A DNA stretch of 7,351 nt from an uncultured bacterium. GTDB taxonomy: Bacteria; Hydrogenedentota; Hydrogenedentia; Hydrogenedentales; CAITNO01. How positions within the stretch are numbered: the first letter of the stretch is position 1; each line of letters opens with the position of its first letter. Below, one piece after another: positions 1 through 5,857 of this stretch. The notes beneath the pieces were generated by a model. The model ran no database searches. It saw only the letters and a program-made list of their open reading frames with translations, and was not told where the DNA came from. A program made the translations under genes and the position numbers. The DNA lies in NCBI GenBank assembly GCA_937923585.1, contig CALDSM010000837.1, positions 1-7,351 on the forward strand, in the 5' to 3' direction.

Positions 1-1140
1 CAGGGCCTCTCCGACATGGAGGGCGGGCTCGGTGACGTGTCCGGCTCGATGCAGTCCGACGACAAACTCCCGCTGCTCAAGAAGGGCATGAAACTGCTGG
101 CGCAGACCGCCACGGCCAATGACCGCGTGTCCATCGTGACCTACGCCAGCGGCACCGGCGTGGCGCTGTACCCGACCTCCGGCGACAACAAGGCAACTAT
201 CGAACGCATCATTGACGAACTGCAGGCGGGCGGCTCGACCAACGGCGCGGGCGGCATCCAGATGGCCTACGACCTGGCGAGGCGCGCATTCATCCAGGGC
301 GGCGTCAACCGCGTTATCCTCGCCACGGACGGCGACTTCAACGTGGGCGTCAGCGACACGAACACGCTGGTGGCCATGATCCAGGAACAGGCGAAGACGG
401 GCGTGGCGCTGAGCGTGCTCGGCTTCGGCCAGGGCAACCTCAAGGACGAGCGGCTCATGTCGCTGGCCGACAAGGGCAACGGCAACTACGCCTACATAGA
501 CTCCTTCCAGGAGGCGCGCAAGGCGCTGCTGGAGCAGGCGACCGGCACACTGTTCACCATCGCCAAGGACGTGAAGATCCAGATCGAGTTCAACCCGGGC
601 AGGGTCGGCGCGTACCGGCTCATCGGCTACGAGAAGCGCTTGCTCGCCGCGCAGGACTTCAACGACGACCGCAAGGACGCCGGCGAAATCGGCGCGGGCC
701 ACACCGTCACGGCGCTGTACGAACTGGTGCCGCCGGGCGAGCAAATCAGCCCGCCGCAGACGGACCCGCTCAAGTACCAGAACAGCGCAACGCCCGCCCC
801 GGCCCCGGCCGCAACCGACTCACCGGAGATGATGACGGTGAAGCTGCGCTTCAAGCCGCCCACGGGCGACGTGAGCACGCGCTTCGACGTTCCCGTCCCG
901 GCGACCGTGGTGACGGCGGAAACGCGGCCCGACTTCCAGTTTGCGTCCGCCGTGGCGGCGTTTGGCATGCTGCTGCGCCACTCGTCCTACGCGGGCACGG
1001 CGAACATGGACATGGTCGTCAATCTGGCGCAGCAGGGGAAGGGCGGGGATGCTGACGGACTGCGCGCGGAGTTTATCAATCTGGCCAAGACGGCCTCGGC
1101 GCTGATGGGCACGCCCCGGCCCCAGTCGGCACAGGAATAG
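1..1140 (+). CDS. YfbK-like von Willebrand factor A domain protein with C-terminal DUF3520, 5'-truncated by window edge
   Basis: The frame is open from base 1 to the TAG at 1138-1140, giving 379 visible residues. Numbering from the ATG at 16, the vWA metal-ion-dependent adhesion site is complete: DVSGS (D7, S9, S11), the Thr of GGST (T75) and the Asp of ATDGD (D105). The stretch through GNGNYAYID (~residues 154-162) closes the vWA domain. FTIAKDVKIQIEFNP and YRLIGYEKRLL (~180-210) begin the C-terminal region typical of YfbK-family proteins (DUF3520), interrupted by a Pro/Ala linker at ~257-271 and ending in a helical EFINLAKTASAL segment. Such proteins bind a divalent metal through the MIDAS and are presumed to mediate protein-protein interaction, often at the envelope; the precise role is unknown. 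The family's N-terminal domain and any signal peptide would lie upstream, so the ATG at 16 is not the true start. The residues just before the MIDAS are unusual (see findings). Confidence 0.88.
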   Translation, partial: QGLSDMEGGLGDVSGSMQSDDKLPLLKKGMKLLAQTATANDRVSIVTYASGTGVALYPTSGDNKATIERIIDELQAGGSTNGAGGIQMAYDLARRAFIQGGVNRVILATDGDFNVGVSDTNTLVAMIQEQAKTGVALSVLGFGQGNLKDERLMSLADKGNGNYAYIDSFQEARKALLEQATGTLFTIAKDVKIQIEFNPGRVGAYRLIGYEKRLLAAQDFNDDRKDAGEIGAGHTVTALYELVPPGEQISPPQTDPLKYQNSATPAPAPAATDSPEMMTVKLRFKPPTGDVSTRFDVPVPATVVTAETRPDFQFASAVAAFGMLLRHSSYAGTANMDMVVNLAQQGKGGDADGLRAEFINLAKTASALMGTPRPQSAQE

Positions 1141-1149
1141 GAGATCATC

Positions 1150-1176
1150 CGCAGATTACGCGGATGAACGCAGATT
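1150..1176. repeat. Two CGCAGATT direct repeats around CGGATGAA
   Basis: The octamer CGCAGATT occurs at 1150-1157 and 1169-1176, separated by ACGCGGATGAA. It lies only 9 bp after the stop of the vWA gene and just before the terminator hairpin. This arrangement looks like a dispersed intergenic repeat, but no other copy is present in the window, so its repeat status rests on the internal duplication only. Confidence 0.5.
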
Positions 1177-1190
1177 GAAGAAACGAAGAC

Positions 1191-1229
1191 GGCGCCGCCG
1201 GTCCAATACAGGGTCGGCGGCGCCTGTTT
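1191..1229 (+). terminator. Rho-independent terminator-like hairpin after the vWA gene
   Basis: GGCGCCGCCG (1191-1200) and CGGCGGCGCC (1215-1224) form a perfect 10-bp GC stem with a 14-nt loop, followed by TGTTT (1225-1229). It begins 51 bp after the vWA stop codon, in the right place and orientation. The T-run is short and interrupted, so termination efficiency is uncertain, but the stem is very stable. Confidence 0.65.
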
Positions 1230-1241
1230 CCCTCCATGTGG

Positions 1242-1261
1242 GACAGCCGCCCCCGGCTGTC
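1242..1261. repeat. Perfect 8-bp inverted repeat GACAGCCG-CCCC-CGGCTGTC
   Basis: GACAGCCG (1242-1249) and CGGCTGTC (1254-1261) are exact reverse complements around a CCCC loop. The 11-mer GTGGGACAGCC at its left side (1238-1248) recurs on the opposite strand at 6889-6899, in the other large intergenic gap, which suggests a dispersed element rather than a gene-specific operator. There is no T-run, so it does not look like a second terminator. Confidence 0.5.
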
Positions 1262-1312
1262 GGGCTTAAGGCAAACACCAGGGCGCTCTTCTCTTTCTAC
1301 CTTTGCCTATCT

Positions 1313-1352
1313 GTCCGTGTTCGTCGGTGTCAGTCCGTGCCGGTCCGTGTGT
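1313..1352. repeat. Four-copy degenerate tandem repeat, 10-bp period, core GTCCGTG
   Basis: The heptamer GTCCGTG starts at 1313, 1333 and 1343, with the one-mismatch variant GTCGGTG at 1323, so four units are exactly in register at 10-bp spacing. The last three positions of each unit vary. The spacing is close to one helical turn, so all units would face the same side of the DNA. It sits about 110 bp upstream of the DUF4838 start. Function is unknown: it may be a simple degenerate repeat or a protein binding array. Confidence 0.6.
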
Positions 1353-1448
1353 GCCGCAACGCCGTGCGCGGAGTAGACGGCCTGTCGGACTTTATGAGAG
1401 ACTTCATTCCGTCGTTTCACAGACAGGCACAACGAATTCAAACACAGC

Positions 1449-1452
1449 GGAG
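1449..1452 (+). promoter_or_regulatory. Ribosome binding site deciding the DUF4838 start
   Basis: GGAG lies 9 nt before the ATG at 1462, which opens directly into a hydrophobic signal-like segment. The reading frame stays open upstream to an ATG at 1303, but that one lacks a good site and would add 53 Arg/Ser/Cys/Pro-rich residues encoded by intergenic repeat DNA. Confidence 0.6.
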
Positions 1453-1461
1453 TCTCTTGCC

Positions 1462-3939
1462 ATGACATCCCTACTGGCCGTTGGCATGATCATCCTGGGC
1501 GCGGCGGGTGACAGTGTTCCACTGGACAGCCTGACATCCTGGACCATCGTGGTCGCACCGGATGCGATACCGAGCGAGCAGTACGCCGCGGAGGAATTCC
1601 GCGCACTGTTCAAGCAGGCGACGGGCGCGGAACTGCCCGTTTCCAACGACACCTCGGTCAAGACGAAGACCGTTCGCATTGGACCGGGCGCAGCGGAAAA
1701 CCCTTCGGAGCCGCTCGGCGAGGAGGAACTGCTCCTGCAAATCCGCAGTGACAATGTCACCGTCACCGGCGGACGGCCGCGCGGCACGCTGTACGGGGTC
1801 TATGAGTTCTTCGAGCGGTACATGGGGTGTGAATTCCTCACTTTCGACCACACCTGGTTTCCGCAGACGTCCGAACTAAAGCCGCTGCCCGCGGAGGAAT
1901 ACCGGTACAAGAACCCGTTCTCGTTCCGCTGGAGCTACTACAAGGAGAATTCAGACCATCCCGAATTCGCAACGCGCCTGCGCATCAACACCGTTGCAAC
2001 GGAGGAGCGGCTCGGCGGCAAGACGCCGCAGAACCTGATCAATCACTCGTTCTATAAGTGGATCAACCCCGACAAATTCGGCAAAAGCCATCCCGAATAC
2101 TTCGCGCTGATAGACGGCGCGCGGCAGACCACCGGCGGTTCAGGCGGCGGCCCGCAGCCCTGCCCCAGCGAGCCCGCGGTCATTGATATCGTGACGCAGG
2201 GCGTGCTGGAGGAACTGGCGCAGAATCCCGGCATCCGAAACGTGTCCGTGAGCCAGAACGACAACGGCGCCTACTGCCAGTGTCCGCGCTGCGAGGAGAT
2301 CAACGCGCGGGAAGACTCTCCCATGGGCGCGAACCTGATGCTGGTGAACGCCGTGGCCGAGCAGGTCGAAAAGACCCACCCTGAAGTGATGATCGGCACA
2401 CTGGCCTACTGGTACACACGCAAGCCGCCCAAGACGATCAAGCCGCGGGCCAACGTGCAGATCCAGTTGTGCAGCATCGAGTGCTGCTCGCTGCATCCGC
2501 TCAACGATCCCGACTGCCCGGGCAACCGCGCCTTCTGCGCCGACCTGGACGGATGGAAAGCCATCAGCGACAACATCTGGATCTGGAACTACAACACCAA
2601 TTTCTCCTACTACGACCTGCCGTTCCCGAACCTCAAGAGCATCGGGCCCAACGTGAAGTACTTCCTCGACAGCCACACCAAGGGCGTGTTCATGCAGGCC
2701 AACGGCAACGGCAACACGGGCGAGTTCTGCGACCTGCGCAACTATGTCATTTCCAGGTGCCTCTGGAAACCCGGTTCGGACAGTTGGGCGCATGCGGAGA
2801 AGTTCTGCCGGCTGCATTACGGCAATGCGGCGGATGATGTTCTTGCGTGGCTGCGCCGCGAACACGAGGTGGCCGAACAAGCCGGATTCCATCCCAACTG
2901 CGGACCCACCGTCGAAAGCCTCGGTCTCACGCATGAAATCGCCCGGGAAGCGCTCGGACACTTTGCCCGTGCCATGGAGAGCGCGAACAACGACACGGTT
3001 CGCGCGCGCGTGGAAAAGGCATCCATCTGCGCATACAAGGCGGCGCTGCTCACCGCGCCGGTGTCATGGGCCTATGCCGGCGGCAAACTGAACCGCGCCG
3101 CCACCGAAGAGGGAACCTCCATCCTCATCAAGTACTCGGCGCTCTGCAAGAAGCACAACATGACCATGCACAGCGAGGGCATGGCGCTGGACAAGTTCCT
3201 GGAATACTACCGCGAGGGAGAGTCCGTTCCCGCGGCGCAGATCGAAAACGCGGTGTGGCAAGTCATCGTCACGCCGGAGGAAAACGGCGCCGCGGTCGGT
3301 CTGCTGCACAAACCGAGCGGGCGACAAATGCTGCGCGCCCTGAAAACCCCCGACATGGACAAGGGCATCCTCGAAACCTTCGTCATCTCCGGCGGCTACA
3401 AGCGCACGGCGCACATGGAGTGCGCGGCGGAAGCAACGAAGGATGCCGTCACGCTCACGAAGAAGCTGGACGACGGCACCGTGGAGACCCGCATCTTCCG
3501 GCTGTCGGAAGACGCGCCGGAAAAGGTACAGGTGTCGTTCAGCCTCACCCAGGGCGGGACCGCGCCGCAGAAGTGGCGTTTTGACTCGCAGACCGGGTTC
3601 GACCCCGGCACGCACGCCAAGGACGCCGACACGCTCACGGTGTATGCCAAGGCGCCGGAATGGACGGTGATGAACCGCGGCTGGTACGTGGATGATGGAC
3701 CCGACGCGGAGAAACTGCAAAACGCGCGGGGCGGTGGGTTTGCCTTCTTCAACCACGAGGCGAAGTTCGGCGCGCTGATTACCTATGTCCCGGAAGAGGT
3801 GGGCCAGTTGTACATGTTCTGGCATCCCGACCGTCCGCAGCTCAACATGGACGTGCGCACCCCCACCACCACGCTCAACCCCGGCCAGATCCTGCAACTG
3901 CACTACACGATCGAATACATCGCCGAGCCGCCAAAATAG
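1462..3939 (+). CDS. Exported DUF4838-domain protein with alpha-glucuronidase N-terminal-like domain
   Basis: This 825-residue protein begins with a short hydrophobic segment (MTSLLAVGMIILGAA) that looks like a signal sequence, though it lacks the usual basic residues, so the export route is tentative. Residues ~24-137 resemble the GH67 alpha-glucuronidase N-terminal fold seen ahead of DUF4838, ending in the characteristic GTLYGVYEFFERYMGCEF. DUF4838 follows at ~147-410, with HPEYFALIDG, SVSQNDNGAYCQCPRC and LMLVNAVAEQV as family landmarks. A helical region (~441-587) and a beta-rich C-terminal domain (~596-825) complete it; the latter could be a carbohydrate-binding or mutarotase-like sandwich (inference). 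The family is associated with polysaccharide breakdown, but its activity is not established. The core is unusually cysteine-rich, with C272, C274 and C277 forming a C-x-C-x2-C motif. It stands alone on its strand and meets the CSD-DUF1294 gene tail to tail, 31 bp apart. The family call is firm; catalysis and substrate are unknown. Confidence 0.88.
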   Translation: MTSLLAVGMIILGAAGDSVPLDSLTSWTIVVAPDAIPSEQYAAEEFRALFKQATGAELPVSNDTSVKTKTVRIGPGAAENPSEPLGEEELLLQIRSDNVTVTGGRPRGTLYGVYEFFERYMGCEFLTFDHTWFPQTSELKPLPAEEYRYKNPFSFRWSYYKENSDHPEFATRLRINTVATEERLGGKTPQNLINHSFYKWINPDKFGKSHPEYFALIDGARQTTGGSGGGPQPCPSEPAVIDIVTQGVLEELAQNPGIRNVSVSQNDNGAYCQCPRCEEINAREDSPMGANLMLVNAVAEQVEKTHPEVMIGTLAYWYTRKPPKTIKPRANVQIQLCSIECCSLHPLNDPDCPGNRAFCADLDGWKAISDNIWIWNYNTNFSYYDLPFPNLKSIGPNVKYFLDSHTKGVFMQANGNGNTGEFCDLRNYVISRCLWKPGSDSWAHAEKFCRLHYGNAADDVLAWLRREHEVAEQAGFHPNCGPTVESLGLTHEIAREALGHFARAMESANNDTVRARVEKASICAYKAALLTAPVSWAYAGGKLNRAATEEGTSILIKYSALCKKHNMTMHSEGMALDKFLEYYREGESVPAAQIENAVWQVIVTPEENGAAVGLLHKPSGRQMLRALKTPDMDKGILETFVISGGYKRTAHMECAAEATKDAVTLTKKLDDGTVETRIFRLSEDAPEKVQVSFSLTQGGTAPQKWRFDSQTGFDPGTHAKDADTLTVYAKAPEWTVMNRGWYVDDGPDAEKLQNARGGGFAFFNHEAKFGALITYVPEEVGQLYMFWHPDRPQLNMDVRTPTTTLNPGQILQLHYTIEYIAEPPK

Positions 3940-3970
3940 GGCCTGTTCCAAGACGCGTTGAGTTCTCTGT

Positions 3971-4636
3971 TCAATGCGCAGCCATCTGGCTGTTCGCCCA
4001 CCTGGCCCAGCCTTCGATGAAAAGAAGCGTGGCCTGCAGGCCAAAAACGGAAACCGTCGCCAGGGCCGCGCAATTGGCGGTTACTGTGAACCAAAATACG
4101 GCCCTGAACGATTCCTTGCGCGTTTTGTGCCTGTATAGGCGCTGGGCATACAGAGCACCCGGCCAGCCTCCCAAAAGTGCCATTAGGTGAAGTGTGTTTT
4201 CTGAAATCCTCCACAGACCTTCTTCCGCTCTCTTCTTGTCAGACCCGTACGCCAATATGGAGAAAATGCTGGCCAGTGCGTACACGATTGGAGTTGTCGG
4301 CGGCACACGCCTAAACAACGCCATCAACACTACACCCGCCAGGAAGAGTACGGCCCACCACCCAGAGTGGTCGTCTGAATTCTGGCGCCTGTGGACCGCC
4401 TTGAATTGCTGGTGCTGGATCCTCCTTGATACAAGATCCAAAGTGATGATTTCGACTGCCTTCTCGCTGCGGTCTGTTCTTACCGTCTCAAAGAAGGACT
4501 CTTGACCCACATACGGGCGTCCTTGAAACTGGGGATAGTCGTTGATGTGAAAGAAGATCTTGTGCCCACCGTCGTCGGGCATAATGAAGCCGAAACCTCT
4601 TTCATCGTTCCATTCGACAATCTTGCCCTTGCGCAC
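3971..4636 (-). CDS. Cold-shock domain fused to DUF1294 membrane protein
   Basis: The 221-residue product has an N-terminal cold-shock domain (residues ~1-65) with the nucleic-acid-binding motifs RNP1-like GFGFI (14-18) and RNP2-like IFFHI (27-31). A linker leads to a DUF1294 domain from ~92 onward, with hydrophobic segments at ~92-108, ~115-131 and ~178-195 and the family landmarks YGSDK, TLHLMALLGGWPG and YRHKTRKESFRAVFW. This two-domain fusion is known in many bacteria; it should place an RNA/ssDNA-binding domain at the inner membrane, but its function is not established. I chose the GTG at 4636 because GAGGAG (4649-4644) lies 7 nt before it. A TTG at 4675 in the same frame would add 13 residues but falls within the likely -10 box. 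The gene is closer to 50% GC than the ~62% of its neighbours. It ends 31 bp from the convergent DUF4838 stop. Confidence 0.9.
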   Translation of the reverse strand: MRKGKIVEWNDERGFGFIMPDDGGHKIFFHINDYPQFQGRPYVGQESFFETVRTDRSEKAVEIITLDLVSRRIQHQQFKAVHRRQNSDDHSGWWAVLFLAGVVLMALFRRVPPTTPIVYALASIFSILAYGSDKKRAEEGLWRISENTLHLMALLGGWPGALYAQRLYRHKTRKESFRAVFWFTVTANCAALATVSVFGLQATLLFIEGWARWANSQMAAH

Positions 4637-4643
4637 GCCTGCA

Positions 4644-4649
4644 CTCCTC
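4644..4649 (-). promoter_or_regulatory. Ribosome binding site deciding the CSD-DUF1294 start
   Basis: On the minus strand GAGGAG (4649 to 4644) is followed by a 7-nt spacer and the GTG start at 4636. Its strength and spacing favour this start over the TTG at 4675 and the GTG at 4651. Confidence 0.65.
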
Positions 4650-4674
4650 ACATTGAAGCCGTGCTGAAAAGCCA

Positions 4675-4702
4675 ATTATTGCTGTCGGGCAACGTCAGCC
4701 AA
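4675..4702 (-). promoter_or_regulatory. Candidate sigma70-type promoter for CSD-DUF1294
   Basis: Read on the minus strand, TTGGCT (4702-4697, four of six matches to TTGACA) and AATAAT (4680-4675, five of six to TATAAT) are separated by 16 bp. Transcription would begin near 4668, leaving a leader of about 30 nt before the GTG start. This is the best promoter-like match seen in the window, but it is a consensus match by eye. Confidence 0.45.
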
Positions 4703-4727
4703 GCCAAAGCGGCGTCGTTGCCGCCGC
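4702..4727 (-). terminator. GC hairpin with T-rich tail after the hydrolase gene (weak terminator candidate)
   Basis: On the minus strand GCGGCG (4727-4722) pairs with CGCCGC (4714-4709) across a 7-nt loop and runs into TTTGGCTT. It lies about 50 bp after the hydrolase stop at 4779, so it could end that transcript before the CSD-DUF1294 promoter, which it touches. The right half contains AGCCAAAGCGGCG (4702-4714), a 13-mer that recurs exactly at 6932-6944, so it may instead be a dispersed repeat. A perfect palindrome ACTCGCGAGT at 4740-4749 lies in the same gap. Confidence 0.35.
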
Positions 4728-4778
4728 ACTCCATAAGGGACTCGCGAGTTCGGGAATATGCGCTGAACTCCGGGTTCC

Positions 4779-5783
4779 TTACTTCAGGCTCGCCAGTGTC
4801 GAGCCCTTCTCCTGGAACAGTTTGTCCTTCTCCTTCAGCCAAACAAGCCCCTCATCCAGAATCTGGAGAATCACTTTCGCCTGGGTCTTGTCCAGGCCGG
4901 GATGGTCGCAGGGATACCAGCGGATTTCTTTCGGCTCGCCCAGGTACTTGTAGAGTTCCTTGCCGGCGTCGGGTGTGACGAGCGTGTCGAGCGAGCCGTT
5001 CTGCATCAGCACCGGCGTTCCCGAAGTGCCGGGCGCCCAGTTCATCGGATCGGCCGGCTGCATGATGGTCGCCACGATCTGCTTTCCAAGCCAGTGCAGG
5101 ACGGGCTGGTGTACCGCGTTGGTGATCAGCGGCGCGTCCAGCAGCACGCGGATGTTGGCGCCGCCCACCACAAGATCGGCCGCCTTGATGCGCTTGTCGA
5201 ACGCGGTGAGCGAGGTGCCCGTGATGGCGCCGTAGCTCGCGCCAATCAGGTAGATGCGCTCCGGGTCAATGTCGGGATGGGTTTGGAGATAGTCAATCAG
5301 GCGGCGCCCGTCGTTGATGGTCTTCCAGGGGCGCTGCCGAAACGCGACCGCCTGCTGCAGCGCATTGCCCTTGATCTTGCGCTCGCCCTGCATGGACTGG
5401 TCAAAGCAGGCCATGGCGAAACCCGCCTCGTTGAAGGGCGTGCAGATTTCCTCGACAAAGCCCTTGCTCTGGCCGATTCCGTGCAGAAACACGATGGCGG
5501 GGACTTTTCCCGCCCGCTGCGCCGGCAGCGTCAGAATCACCGGCATCCGTTCGTCTTTTCGGGTCTGCATCGAGAAGACGACCTTCTCGAAACGCCGGCT
5601 GCGCTGGATGCCGAAGAAGTCACCCGTGTCCTCCACCTTGGCGGACTCGGTCACTTTCACGTCAAAAGGCAGTTTCGGGTCATAATCCTTGAAGTACGTC
5701 CTGTCGGCCGAAATCTTGGCCAAAACCAGGACTACAAAGATGCCTGCCAGCACGCCGCCGGCGATCTTAAGCGTTTTTTTCAT
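4779..5783 (-). CDS. Membrane-anchored alpha/beta hydrolase (esterase/dienelactone-hydrolase type)
   Basis: The 334-residue protein starts with MKKTLK and a hydrophobic helix (~residues 8-22), giving an N-terminal membrane anchor or uncleaved signal with the catalytic domain probably outside the cytoplasm. The fold is clear: LHG (100-102) at the oxyanion position, the nucleophile elbow GASYG (181-185, Ser183), an acid in NGSLDTLVTPD (probably Asp266, alternatively Asp272) and the His in DHPGLD (His294). It therefore should hydrolyse an ester or related bond; substrate cannot be read from sequence. Relatives include acetyl-xylan-esterase-like and dienelactone-hydrolase-like enzymes, often annotated as prolyl oligopeptidase family. 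The start at 5783 is supported by AAGGAG (5796-5791) with a 7-nt spacer. It follows cysK on the same strand after 74 bp, so co-transcription is possible, but no functional link is evident. Confidence 0.88.
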   Translation of the reverse strand: MKKTLKIAGGVLAGIFVVLVLAKISADRTYFKDYDPKLPFDVKVTESAKVEDTGDFFGIQRSRRFEKVVFSMQTRKDERMPVILTLPAQRAGKVPAIVFLHGIGQSKGFVEEICTPFNEAGFAMACFDQSMQGERKIKGNALQQAVAFRQRPWKTINDGRRLIDYLQTHPDIDPERIYLIGASYGAITGTSLTAFDKRIKAADLVVGGANIRVLLDAPLITNAVHQPVLHWLGKQIVATIMQPADPMNWAPGTSGTPVLMQNGSLDTLVTPDAGKELYKYLGEPKEIRWYPCDHPGLDKTQAKVILQILDEGLVWLKEKDKLFQEKGSTLASLK

Positions 5784-5832
5784 CAGGGGACTCCTTGGCG
5801 GACGGTTTTCAGAATCTTGGGCGTTGAATGCT

Positions 5833-5845
5833 GAATCCTGGATTC
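5833..5845. repeat. Small inverted repeat GAATCC-T-GGATTC between cysK and the hydrolase
   Basis: A perfect 6-1-6 inverted repeat lies 13 bp past the cysK stop. It is too small and lacks a T-run, so I would not call it a terminator; it may be part of a dispersed repeat or chance. Confidence 0.3.
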
Positions 5846-5857
5846 GAGCCCGCTATT

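Larger units (their letters stand above)
1141..1461. other. Non-coding gap between the vWA and DUF4838 genes, rich in short repeats and hairpins
   Basis: This 321-bp stretch holds no gene I can support. It contains a pair of CGCAGATT direct repeats (1150-1176), a strong terminator-like hairpin (1191-1229), a second perfect hairpin (1242-1261), a 10-bp-period tandem array (1313-1352) and the ribosome binding site of the DUF4838 gene (1449-1452). Two reading frames are open through parts of it (1175-1465 and 1303-1461), but their translations are low-complexity Arg-, Pro-, Ser- and Cys-rich sequence derived from the repeats. I could not identify a convincing -35/-10 pair for the downstream gene. 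Confidence 0.75.

Noticed and set aside
1303..1461. 53-residue in-frame N-terminal extension of the DUF4838 protein
   Set aside because: It is the translated 10-bp array and flanking repeat DNA; the ATG at 1462 has GGAG upstream and opens into a signal-like segment.
1175..1465. 96-residue plus-strand open frame beginning with an Arg-rich run
   Set aside because: It starts inside the terminator region, is made of translated repeats, lacks a credible ribosome binding site and ends inside the start of the DUF4838 gene.
2140..2961. 273-residue minus-strand open frame within the DUF4838 gene
   Set aside because: It is antisense to an unambiguous family protein; its His/Val/Ala/Arg-rich translation is typical of a GC-rich gene's shadow frame.
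3064..4044. 326-residue minus-strand open frame spanning the ends of two genes
   Set aside because: It is antisense to the DUF4838 C-terminus and overlaps the true CSD-DUF1294 gene in another frame; no recognisable domain.
4658..4669. 12-mer GCCGTGCTGAAA shared with 5868-5879, as if a cysK 3' end had been duplicated upstream of the CSD gene
   Set aside because: A few exact 12-mer matches are expected by chance in a window this size, and the similarity fades outside the 12-mer; one copy is ordinary cysK coding sequence.
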